Positions 1 through 10,896 of a stretch of DNA of 64,000 nucleotides are shown in pieces. The notes under the pieces were generated by a model. It was not told the DNA's origin. It searched no databases and was given only the letters and a program-made list of their open reading frames with translations. Position numbers and translations under genes: made by a program. Origin of the DNA: Cladorhizidae sp. MBARI D1340-BT2 (lineage: Eukaryota; Porifera; Demospongiae; Poecilosclerida; Cladorhizidae); contig JAQNBH010000019.1 of NCBI GenBank assembly GCA_028752905.1, positions 765,001 through 829,000 on the forward strand, written 5' to 3'. Within the stretch, counting starts at the first letter, position 1; each line of letters begins with the position of its first letter.

Positions 1-25
1 GTATTAGCAAGTTATGGTGATTTGA

Positions 26-97
26 AGTGGTAAGGTTTGCGATCTTTCCTGGCGTTTTCCAGTTGCCAAAGCGGTGGCCTGCCAGTGAAAAACCACT
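26..97. other. GC-richer dyad block in the monomer
   Basis: Short inverted pairs lie close together: AGTGGT (26-31) with ACCACT (92-97), CTGGC (49-53) with GCCAG (81-85), CTGG (49-52) with CCAG (59-62), GCCA (65-68) with TGGC (75-78), and AGTG (84-87) with CACT (94-97). The outer pairs nest, while the inner pairs would form three small alternative hairpins. Nearly every copy preserves them. The exceptions I saw are GCGGTAGCC in some copies, GGCATTTTCC in copies 4, 10 and 69, and AACAACTAC in copy 20. Each stem is only 4-6 bp, so chance is possible. No function is claimed. Confidence 0.5.
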
Positions 98-213
98 ACA
101 TTTATTGATAATCTGTTGACATGTTGCAGATAAGGGCCTTCTCTATCAGTTGACAAACTCTGGGACTTTGGTCTTGTTAATTAGGGCAGTTATGAATTGT
201 ACTCTTACTTGAT

Positions 214-228
214 GCTAAACATGTTAGC
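214..228. other. GCTAA-N5-TTAGC inverted repeat heading each A half
   Basis: GCTAA (214-218) and TTAGC (224-228) are perfect 5-bp inverted arms around the loop ACATG. The same element heads A2 (387-401, loop ACATG) and A3 (552-566, loop ACAGG). It therefore occurs three times per monomer, at spacings of 173 and 165 bp. The arms match in all three while the loop differs. Rare copies alter it: ACATATTAGC in copy 14, a one-base loss giving ACATTTAGC in A2 of copies 47, 49 and 54, and ACATTTTAGC in copy 60. Confidence 0.6.
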
Positions 229-386
229 TTCGTAGATTATCCACACTTCACTGAATAGACTTGATGTATAGCTATTAAGATAGGACTCTCTAAGTGCTCT
301 CTCTTGATACCAAACATCCATATATTCTGCACACTTCACTGTAATGGACTTGCAAGATAGGTATCTCTCAGTGTTCTCTATCTTGA
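214..386 (+). repeat. Internal sub-repeat 1 (173 bp; halves A1 and B1)
   Basis: Half A1 (214-308) opens with GCTAAACATGTTAGC and half B1 (309-386) opens with ACCAAACATCC. Both halves contain CACACTTCACTG (at 242-253 and 330-341) followed by an ACTTG element, and both end in a pyrimidine-rich CTCTMTCTTGA motif. A1 reads TTCGTAGATTATCC where A2 and A3 read TTCATAGATTCTCC, so A1 is the most diverged A half at that site. The same sub-repeat recurs in every monomer. Confidence 0.9.
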
Positions 387-551
387 GCTAAACATGTTAG
401 CTTCATAGATTCTCCACACTTCACTGAATAGACTTGATATATAGCTCTAAAGGTAGGCCTCTCTCTGTTCTCTCTCTTGATACCAAACATCCGTATATTC
501 TGCATACATAGAATCACAAGATAGGTTTCTCTATGTGTTCTCTATCTTGAT
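387..551 (+). repeat. Internal sub-repeat 2 (165 bp; halves A2 and B2)
   Basis: Half A2 (387-481) carries CACACTTCACTG at 415-426. Half B2 (482-551) is about 8 bp shorter than B1 and has lost the core: where B1 has CACACTTCACTGTAATGG, B2 has CATACATAGAATCAC. B2 still begins with ACCAAACATCC and ends with GTTCTCTATCTTGAT, so it is a degenerate member of the series. The 165-bp length is divisible by three. This explains why one reverse-strand reading frame in a few copies shows a 55-residue internal repetition without implying coding. Confidence 0.88.
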
Positions 552-735
552 GCTAAACAGGTTAGCTTCATAGATTCTCCACACTTCACTGTATAAACTT
601 GATATATAGCTATTAAGATAGGTCTCTCCCTGTGCTCTCTGTTGATATCAAACATCCATAATATTCTGCACACTTCACTGTAATGTACTTGATACGATTC
701 GAATGATAGGTTTCATTATGTGTTCTCTATCTTGA
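552..735 (+). repeat. Internal sub-repeat 3 (184 bp; halves A3 and B3)
   Basis: Half A3 (552-646) begins GCTAAACAGGTTAGC and carries the core at 580-591. Half B3 (647-735) carries it at 669-680. B3 is longer than B1 because about 10 bp holding the palindrome ATTCGAAT (697-704) sit where B1 has only GCAAG. The A3/B3 junction is a major diagnostic site: GTTGATATC in some copies, GTTGGTTTC in others. TGTAC versus TGGAC, just after the core, is another. B3 ends in CTCTATCTTGA, after which the single-copy segment begins. Confidence 0.88.
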
Positions 736-1121
736 TATTTGCCCTAATTTGGTCTATATGTTTCTCATTTTCCTCCCCAAAATCTTGTTATTTTGCCGTA
801 AAGCTCATAACTTTGCTACACTTTACCCAAAAAAGAAAATTTTTATATTATCGGATAGCCCTTATAATTATCTGTCTTTTGTATGTGCCAAAATTTTGAG
901 TACTCTAAGTATTAGCAAGTTATGGTGATTTGAAGTGGTAAGGTTTGCGATCTTTCCTGGCGTTTTCCAGTTGCCAAAGCGGTGGCCTGCCAGTGAAAAA
1001 CCACTACATTTATTGATAATCTGTTGACATGTTGCAGATAAGGGCCTTCTCTATCAGTTGACAAACTCTGGGACTTTGGTATTGTTAATTAGGGCAGTTA
1101 TGAATTGTACTCTTACTTGAT
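736..1121 (+). other. 386-bp non-repetitive segment of the monomer (across copies 1/2 junction)
   Basis: Between the last B half of one unit and the first A half of the next there is no internal repetition. In order the segment holds TATTTGCCCTAATTTGG, a C-rich tract, an A/T-rich stretch that varies strongly between copies (about 795-860), TTTTGAGTACTCTAAG, the GC-richer dyad block, and an ATTTATTGATAATCTG stretch leading to CTTGTTAATTAGGGC. I see no open frame that persists across copies, no tRNA-like fold and no transposon terminus. It could be the remnant of a separate ancestral sequence fused to the sub-repeats before amplification; that is inference. Confidence 0.85.
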
Positions 1122-4100
1122 GCTAAACATGTTAGCTTCGTAGATTATCCACACTTCACTGAATAGACTTGATGTATAGCTATTAAGATAGGACTCTCTA
1201 AGTGCTCTCTCTTGATACCAAACATCCATATATTCTGCACACTTCACTGTAATGGACTTGCAAGATAGGTATCTCTCAGTGTTCTCTATCTTGAGCTAAA
1301 CATGTTAGCTTCATAGATTCTCCACACTTCACTGAATAGACTTGATATATAGCTCTAAAGGTAGGCCTCTCTCTGTTCTCTCTCTTGATACCAAACATCC
1401 GTATATTCTGCATACATAGAATCACAAGATAGGTTTCTCTATGTGTTCTCTATCTTGATGCTAAACAGGTTAGCTTCATAGATTCTCCACACTTCACTGT
1501 ATAAACTTGATATATAGCTATTAAGATAGGTCTCTCCCTGTGCTCTCTGTTGATATCAAACATCCATAATATTCTGCACACTTCACTGTAATGTACTTGA
1601 TATGATTCGAATGATAGGTTTCATTATGTGTTCTCTATCTTGATATTTGCCCTAATTTGGTCTATATGTTTCTCATTTTCCCCCCCAAAATCTTGTTATT
1701 TTGCCGTAAAGCTCATAACTTTGCTACACTTTACCCAAAAAAGAAAATTTTTATATTACCGGATAGCCCTTCTAATTATCTGTCTTTTGTACGTGCCAAA
1801 ATTTTGAGTACTCTAAGTATTAGCAAGTTATGGTGATTTGAAGTGGTAAGGTTTGCGATCTTTCCTGGCGTTTTCCAGTTGCCAAAGCGGTGGCCTGCCA
1901 GTGAAAAACCACTACATTTATTGATAATCTGTTGACATGTTGCAGATAAGGGCCTTCTCTATCAGTTGACAAACTCTGGGACTTTGGTCTTGTTAATTAG
2001 GGCAGTTATGAATTGTACTCTTACTTGATGCTAAACATGTTAGCTTCGTAGATTATCCACACTTCACTGAATAGACTTGATGTATAGCTATTAAGATAGG
2101 ACTCTCTAAGTGCTCTCTCTTGATACCAAACATCCATATATTCTGCACACTTCACTGTAATGGACTTGCAAGATAGGTATCTCTCAGTGTTCTCTATCTT
2201 GAGCTAAACATGTTAGCTTCATAGATTCTCCACACTTCACTGAATAGACTTGATATATAGCTCTAAAGGTAGGCCTCTCTCTGTTCTCTCTCTTGATACC
2301 AAACATCCGTATATTCTGCATACATAGAATCACAAGATAGGTTTCTCTATGTGTTCTCTATCTTGATGCTAAACAGGTTAGCTTCATAGATTCTCCACAC
2401 TTCACTGTATAAACTTGATATATAGCTATTAAGATAGGTCTCTCCCTGTGCTCTCTGTTGATATCAAACATCCATAATATTCTGCACACTTCACTGTAAT
2501 GTACTTGATACGATTCGAATGATAGGTTTCATTATGTGTTCTCTATCTTGATATTTGCCCTAATTTGGTCTATATGTTTCTCATTTTCCTCCCCAAAATC
2601 TTGTTATTTTGCCGTAAAGCTCATAACTTTGCTACACTTTACCCAAAAAAGAAAATTTTTATATTATCGGATAGCCCTTATAATTATCTGTCTTTTGTAT
2701 GTGCCAAAATTTTGAGTACTCTAAGTATTAGCAAGTTATGGTGATTTGAAGTGGTAAGGTTTGCGATCTTTCCTGGCATTTTCCAGTTGCCAAAGCGGTG
2801 GCCTGCCAGTGAAAAACCACTACATTTATTGATAATCTGTTGACATGTTGCAGATAAGGGCCTTCTCTATCAGTTGACAAACTCTGGGACTTTGGTCTTG
2901 TTAATTAGGGCAGTTATGAATTGTACTCTTACTTGATGCTAAACATGTTAGCTTCGTAGATTATCCACACTTCACTGAATAGACTTGATGTATAGCTATT
3001 AAGATAGGACTCTCTAAGTGCTCTCTCTTGATACCAAACATCCATATATTCTGCACACTTCACTGTAATGGACTTGCAAGATAGGTATCTCTCAGTGTTC
3101 TCTATCTTGAGCTAAACATGTTAGCTTCATAGATTCTCCACACTTCACTGAATAGACTTGATATATAGCTCTAAAGGTAGGCCTCTCTCTGTTCTCTCTC
3201 TTGATACCAAACATCCGTATATTCTGCATACATAGAATCACAAGATAGGTTTCTCTATGTGTTCTCTATCTTGATGCTAAACAGGTTAGCTTCATAGATT
3301 CTCCACACTTCACTGTATAAACTTGATATATAGCTATTAAGATAGGTCTCTCCCTGTGCTCTCTGTTGATATCAAACATCCATAATATTCTGCACACTTC
3401 ACTGTAATGTACTTGATATGATTCGAATGATAGGTTTCATTATGTGTTCTCTATCTTGATATTTGCCCTAATTTGGTCTATATGTTTCTCATTTTCCCCC
3501 CCAAAATCTTGTTATTTTGCCGTAAAGCTCATAACTTTGCTACACTTTACCCAAAAAAGAAAATTTTTATATTACCGGATAGCCCTTCTAATTATCTGTC
3601 TTTTGTACGTGCCAAAATTTTGAGTACTCTAAGTATTAGCAAGTTATGGTGATTTGAAGTGGTAAGGTTTGCGATCTTTCCTGGCGTTTTCCAGTTGCCA
3701 AAGCGGTGGCCTGCCAGTGAAAAACCACTACATTTATTGATAATCTGTTGACATGTTGCAGATAAGGGCCTTCTCTATCAGTTGACAAACTCTGGGACTT
3801 TGGTCTTGTTAATTAGGGCAGTTATGAATTGTACTCTTACTTGATGCTAAACATGTTAGCTTCGTAGATTATCCACACTTCACTGAATAGACTTGATGTA
3901 TAGCTATTAAGATAGGACTCTCTAAGTGCTCTCTCTTGATACCAAACATCCATATATTCTGCACACTTCACTGTAATGGACTTGCAAGATAGGTATCTCT
4001 CAGTGTTCTCTATCTTGAGCTAAACATGTTAGCTTCATAGATTCTCCACACTTCACTGAATAGACTTGATATATAGCTCTAAAGGTAGGCCTCTCTCTGT

Positions 4101-5448
4101 TCTCTCTCTTGATACCAAACATCCGTATATTCTGCATACATAGAATCACAAGATAGGTTTCTCTATGTGTTCTCTATCTTGATGCTAAACAGGTTAGCTT
4201 CATAGATTCTCCACACTTCACTGTATAAACTTGATATATAGCTATTAAGATAGGTCTCTCCCTGTGCTCTCTGTTGATATCAAACATCCATAATATTCTG
4301 CACACTTCACTGTAATGTACTTGATATGATTCGAATGATAGGTTTCATTATGTGTTCTCTATCTTGATATTTGCCTTAATTTGGTCTATATGTTTCTCAT
4401 TTCCCCCCCGAAAATCTTGTTATTTTGCCGTAAAGCTCATAACTTTGCTACACTTTACCCAAAAAAGAAATTTTTTATATTATCGGATAGCCCTTCTAAT
4501 TATCTGTCTTTTGTACGTGCCAAAATTTTGAGTACTCTAAGTATTAGCAAGTTATGGTGATTTGAAGTGGTAAGGTTTGCGATCTTTCCTGGCGTTTTCC
4601 AGTTGCCAAAGCGGTGGCCTGCCAGTGAAAAACCACTACATTTATTGATAATCTGTTGACATGTTGCAGATAAGGGCCTTCTCTATCAGTTGACAAACTC
4701 TGGGACTTTGGTCTTGTTAATTAGGGCAGTTATGAATTGTACTCTTACTTGATGCTAAACATGTTAGCTTCGTAGATTATCCACACTTCACTGAATAGAC
4801 TTGATGTATAGCTATTAAGATAGGACTCTCTAAGTGCTCTCTCTTGATACCAAACATCCATATATTCTGCACACTTCACTGTAATGGACTTGCAAGATAG
4901 GTATCTCTCAGTGTTCTCTATCTTGAGCTAAACATGTTAGCTTCATAGATTCTCCACACTTCACTGAATAGACTTGATATATAGCTCTAAAGGTAGGCCT
5001 CTCTCTGTTCTCTCTCTTGATACCAAACATCCGTATATTCTGCATACATAGAATCACAAGATAGGTTTCTCTATGTGTTCTCTATCTTGATGCTAAACAG
5101 GTTAGCTTCATAGATTCTCCACACTTCACTGTATAAACTTGATATATAGCTATTAAGATAGGTCTCTCCCTGTGCTCTCTGTTGGTTTCAAACATCCATA
5201 ATATTCTGCACACTTCACTGTAATGGACTTGATATGATTCGAATGATAGGTTTCATTATGTGTTCTCTATCTTGATATTTGCCCTAATTTGGTCTATATG
5301 TTTCTCATTTCCCCCCCCAAAATCTTGTTATTTTGCCGTAAAGCTCATAACTTTTCAACACTTTACCCCAAAAAGATAATTTTTATATCACCGGATAGCC
5401 CTTCTAATTATCTGTCTTTTGTACGTGCCAAAATTTTGAGTACTCTAA

Positions 5449-8400
5449 GTATTAGCAAGTTATGGTGATTTGAAGTGGTAAGGTTTGCGATCTTTCCTGG
5501 CGTTTTCCAGTTGCCAAAGCGGTGGCCTGCCAGTGAAAAACCACTACATTTATTGATAATCTGTTGACATGTTGCAGATAAGGGCCTTCTCTATCAGTTG
5601 ACAAACTCTGGGACTTTGGTCTTGTTAATTAGGGCAGTTATGAATTGTACTCTTACTTGATGCTAAACATGTTAGCTTCGTAGATTATCCACACTTCACT
5701 GAATAGACTTGATGTATAGCTATTAAGATAGGACTCTCTAAGTGCTCTCTCTTGATACCAAACATCCATATATTCTGCACACTTCACTGTAATGGACTTG
5801 CAAGATAGGTATCTCTCAGTGTTCTCTATCTTGAGCTAAACATGTTAGCTTCATAGATTCTCCACACTTCACTGAATAGACTTGATATATAGCTCTAAAG
5901 GTAGGCCTCTCTCTGTTCTCTCTCTTGATACCAAACATCCGTATATTCTGCATACATAGAATCACAAGATAGGTTTCTCTATGTGTTCTCTATCTTGATG
6001 CTAAACAGGTTAGCTTCATAGATTCTCCACACTTCACTGTATAAACTTGATATATAGCTATTAAGATAGGTCTCTCCCTGTGCTCTCTGTTGATATCAAA
6101 CATCCATAATATTCTGCACACTTCACTGTAATGTACTTGATACGATTCGAATGATAGGTTTCATTATGTGTTCTCTATCTTGATATTTGCCCTAATTTGG
6201 TCTATATGTTTCTCATTTTCCTCCCCAAAATCTTGTTATTTTGCCGTAAAGCTCATAACTTTGCTACACTTTACCCAAAAAAGAAAATTTTTATATTATC
6301 GGATAGCCCTTATAATTATCTGTCTTTTGTATGTGCCAAAATTTTGAGTACTCTAAGTATTAGCAAGTTATGGTGATTTGAAGTGGTAAGGTTTGCGATC
6401 TTTCCTGGCGTTTTCCAGTTGCCAAAGCGGTGGCCTGCCAGTGAAAAACCACTACATTTATTGATAATCTGTTGACATGTTGCAGATAAGGGCCTTCTCT
6501 ATCAGTTGACAAACTCTGGGACTTTGGTATTGTTAATTAGGGCAGTTATGAATTGTACTCTTACTTGATGCTAAACATGTTAGCTTCGTAGATTATCCAC
6601 ACTTCACTGAATAGACTTGATGTATAGCTATTAAGATAGGACTCTCTAAGTGCTCTCTCTTGATACCAAACATCCATATATTCTGCACACTTCACTGTAA
6701 TGGACTTGCAAGATAGGTATCTCTCAGTGTTCTCTATCTTGAGCTAAACATGTTAGCTTCATAGATTCTCCACACTTCACTGAATAGACTTGATATATAG
6801 CTCTAAAGGTAGGCCTCTCTCTGTTCTCTCTCTTGATACCAAACATCCGTATATTCTGCATACATAGAATCACAAGATAGGTTTCTCTATGTGTTCTCTA
6901 TCTTGATGCTAAACAGGTTAGCTTCATAGATTCTCCACACTTCACTGTATAAACTTGATATATAGCTATTAAGATAGGTCTCTCCCTGTGCTCTCTGTTG
7001 ATATCAAACATCCATAATATTCTGCACACTTCACTGTAATGTACTTGATATGATTCGAATGATAGGTTTCATTATGTGTTCTCTATCTTGATATTTGCCC
7101 TAATTTGGTCTATATGTTTCTCATTTTCCCCCCCAAAATCTTGTTATTTTGCCGTAAAGCTCATAACTTTGCTACACTTTACCCAAAAAAGAAAATTTTT
7201 ATATTACCGGATAGCCCTTCTAATTATCTGTCTTTTGTACGTGCCAAAATTTTGAGTACTCTAAGTATTAGCAAGTTATGGTGATTTGAAGTGGTAAGGT
7301 TTGCGATCTTTCCTGGCGTTTTCCAGTTGCCAAAGCGGTGGCCTGCCAGTGAAAAACCACTACATTTATTGATAATCTGTTGACATGTTGCAGATAAGGG
7401 CCTTCTCTATCAGTTGACAAACTCTGGGACTTTGGTCTTGTTAATTAGGGCAGTTATGAATTGTACTCTTACTTGATGCTAAACATGTTAGCTTCGTAGA
7501 TTATCCACACTTCACTGAATAGACTTGATGTATAGCTATTAAGATAGGACTCTCTAAGTGCTCTCTCTTGATACCAAACATCCATATATTCTGCACACTT
7601 CACTGTAATGGACTTGCAAGATAGGTATCTCTCAGTGTTCTCTATCTTGAGCTAAACATGTTAGCTTCATAGATTCTCCACACTTCACTGAATAGACTTG
7701 ATATATAGCTCTAAAGGTAGGCCTCTCTCTGTTCTCTCTCTTGATACCAAACATCCGTATATTCTGCATACATAGAATCACAAGATAGGTTTCTCTATGT
7801 GTTCTCTATCTTGATGCTAAACAGGTTAGCTTCATAGATTCTCCACACTTCACTGTATAAACTTGATATATAGCTATTAAGATAGGTCTCTCCCTGTGCT
7901 CTCTGTTGATATCAAACATCCATAATATTCTGCACACTTCACTGTAATGTACTTGATACGATTCGAATGATAGGTTTCATTATGTGTTCTCTATCTTGAT
8001 ATTTGCCCTAATTTGGTCTATATGTTTCTCATTTTCCTCCCCAAAATCTTGTTATTTTGCCGTAAAGCTCATAACTTTGCTACACTTTACCCAAAAAAGA
8101 AAATTTTTATATTATCGGATAGCCCTTATAATTATCTGTCTTTTGTATGTGCCAAAATTTTGAGTACTCTAAGTATTAGCAAGTTATGGTGATTTGAAGT
8201 GGTAAGGTTTGCGATCTTTCCTGGCATTTTCCAGTTGCCAAAGCGGTGGCCTGCCAGTGAAAAACCACTACATTTATTGATAATCTGTTGACATGTTGCA
8301 GATAAGGGCCTTCTCTATCAGTTGACAAACTCTGGGACTTTGGTCTTGTTAATTAGGGCAGTTATGAATTGTACTCTTACTTGATGCTAAACATGTTAGC

Positions 8401-10896
8401 TTCGTAGATTATCCACACTTCACTGAATAGACTTGATGTATAGCTATTAAGATAGGACTCTCTAAGTGCTCTCTCTTGATACCAAACATCCATATATTCT
8501 GCACACTTCACTGTAATGGACTTGCAAGATAGGTATCTCTCAGTGTTCTCTATCTTGAGCTAAACATGTTAGCTTCATAGATTCTCCACACTTCACTGAA
8601 TAGACTTGATATATAGCTCTAAAGGTAGGCCTCTCTCTGTTCTCTCTCTTGATACCAAACATCCGTATATTCTGCATACATAGAATCACAAGATAGGTTT
8701 CTCTATGTGTTCTCTATCTTGATGCTAAACAGGTTAGCTTCATAGATTCTCCACACTTCACTGTATAAACTTGATATATAGCTATTAAGATAGGTCTCTC
8801 CCTGTGCTCTCTGTTGATATCAAACATCCATAATATTCTGCACACTTCACTGTAATGTACTTGATATGATTCGAATGATAGGTTTCATTATGTGTTCTCT
8901 ATCTTGATATTTGCCCTAATTTGGTCTATATGTTTCTCATTTTCCCCCCCAAAATCTTGTTATTTTGCCGTAAAGCTCATAACTTTGCTACACTTTACCC
9001 AAAAAAGAAATTTTTTATATTACCGGATAGCCCTTCTAATTATCTGTCTTTTGTACGTGCCAAAATTTTGAGTACTCTAAGTATTAGCAAGTTATGGTGA
9101 TTTGAAGTGGTAAGGTTTGCGATCTTTCCTGGCGTTTTCCAGTTGCCAAAGCGGTGGCCTGCCAGTGAAAAACCACTACATTTATTGATAATCTGTTGAC
9201 ATGTTGCAGATAAGGGCCTTCTCTATCAGTTGACAAACTCTGGGACTTTGGTCTTGTTAATTAGGGCAGTTATGAATTGTACTCTTACTTGATGCTAAAC
9301 ATGTTAGCTTCGTAGATTATCCACACTTCACTGAATAGACTTGATGTATAGCTATTAAGATAGGACTCTCTAAGTGCTCTCTCTTGATACCAAACATCCA
9401 TATATTCTGCACACTTCACTGTAATGGACTTGCAAGATAGGTATCTCTCAGTGTTCTCTATCTTGAGCTAAACATGTTAGCTTCATAGATTCTCCACACT
9501 TCACTGAATAGACTTGATATATAGCTCTAAAGGTAGGCCTCTCTCTGTTCTCTCTCTTGATACCAAACATCCGTATATTCTGCATACATAGAATCACAAG
9601 ATAGGTTTCTCTATGTGTTCTCTATCTTGATGCTAAACAGGTTAGCTTCATAGATTCTCCACACTTCACTGTATAAACTTGATATATAGCTATTAAGATA
9701 GGTCTCTCCCTGTGCTCTCTGTTGATATCAAACATCCATAATATTCTGCACACTTCACTGTAATGTACTTGATATGATTCGAATGATAGGTTTCATTATG
9801 TGTTCTCTATCTTGATATTTGCCTTAATTTGGTCTATATGTTTCTCATTTCCCCCCCGAAAATCTTGTTATTTTGCCGTAAAGCTCATAACTTTGCTACA
9901 CTTTACCCAAAAAAGAAATTTTTTATATTATCGGATAGCCCTTCTAATTATCTGTCTTTTGTACGTGCCAAAATTTTGAGTACTCTAAGTATTAGCAAGT
10001 TATGGTGATTTGAAGTGGTAAGGTTTGCGATCTTTCCTGGCGTTTTCCAGTTGCCAAAGCGGTGGCCTGCCAGTGAAAAACCACTACATTTATTGATAAT
10101 CTGTTGACATGTTGCAGATAAGGGCCTTCTCTATCAGTTGACAAACTCTGGGACTTTGGTCTTGTTAATTAGGGCAGTTATGAATTGTACTCTTACTTGA
10201 TGCTAAACATGTTAGCTTCGTAGATTATCCACACTTCACTGAATAGACTTGATGTATAGCTATTAAGATAGGACTCTCTAAGTGCTCTCTCTTGATACCA
10301 AACATCCATATATTCTGCACACTTCACTGTAATGGACTTGCAAGATAGGTATCTCTCAGTGTTCTCTATCTTGAGCTAAACATGTTAGCTTCATAGATTC
10401 TCCACACTTCACTGAATAGACTTGATATATAGCTCTAAAGGTAGGCCTCTCTCTGTTCTCTCTCTTGATACCAAACATCCGTATATTCTGCATACATAGA
10501 ATCACAAGATAGGTTTCTCTATGTGTTCTCTATCTTGATGCTAAACAGGTTAGCTTCATAGATTCTCCACACTTCACTGTATAAACTTGATATATAGCTA
10601 TTAAGATAGGTCTCTCCCTGTGCTCTCTGTTGGTTTCAAACATCCATAATATTCTGCACACTTCACTGTAATGGACTTGATATGATTCGAATGATAGGTT
10701 TCATTATGTGTTCTCTATCTTGATATTTGCCCTAATTTGGTCTATATGTTTCTCATTTCCCCCCCCAAAATCTTGTTATTTTGCCGTAAAGCTCATAACT
10801 TTTCAACACTTTACCCCAAAAAGATAATTTTTATATCACCGGATAGCCCTTCTAATTATCTGTCTTTTGTACGTGCCAAAATTTTGAGTACTCTAA
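5449..10896 (+). repeat. Six-copy higher-order repeat, second instance (copies 7-12)
   Basis: All diagnostic variants of copies 1-6 recur in the same order exactly 5448 bp later: GGTATTG in copy 8, GGCATTTTCC in copy 10, GCCTTAATTTGG with the C-run followed by GAAAA in copy 11, and GTTGGTTTC in copy 12. The one substitution I noticed between the blocks is A at 3563 against T at 9011. This is either a very recent segmental duplication by unequal exchange or a local assembly duplication. Confidence 0.93.

Larger units (their letters stand above)
1..908 (+). repeat. Representative 908-bp satellite monomer (copy 1)
   Basis: This copy is used here as the coordinate reference. In order it holds a single-copy segment (1-213), three related sub-repeats (214-735), and a second single-copy segment (736-908) with the C-rich tract and an A/T-rich stretch. 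Because the array is continuous, the two single-copy segments form one 386-bp block across each junction. The start point is an arbitrary phase set by the window edge, not a known biological boundary. Copy 1 has a C-tract broken by T at 774, C at 695 (ACGATTCG), and ATTATCGG near 855. It appears identical to copies 3, 7 and 9. Confidence 0.97.
1..5448 (+). repeat. Six-copy higher-order repeat, first instance (copies 1-6)
   Basis: Copies start at 1, 909, 1817, 2725, 3633 and 4541. Copies 1 and 3 are alike (ACGATTCG, CCTCCCC, CTTATAATT). Copy 2 has GGTATTG. Copy 4 has GGCATTTTCC. Copy 5 has GCCTTAATTTGG and a C-run followed by GAAAA. Copy 6 has GTTGGTTTC, TAATGGAC and TTTTCAACAC. Copies 1-5 all have TTTGCTACAC after the C-tract, a class otherwise almost absent from the window. 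The internal layout is a dimer twice (copies 1-2, 3-4) plus two singles, so there is nested higher-order structure. Whether the block continues upstream cannot be seen. Confidence 0.93.

Noticed and set aside
680..720. tRNA-derived SINE promoter (B box near GATTCGAAT)
   Set aside because: Only a partial B-box match, with no convincing A box at suitable distance upstream. The surrounding sequence clearly aligns with the other B halves.
1..908. Array of transposable elements or LTRs
   Set aside because: I saw no terminal inverted repeats, target-site duplications, poly-A tails or coding domains. Units abut exactly without intervening sequence.
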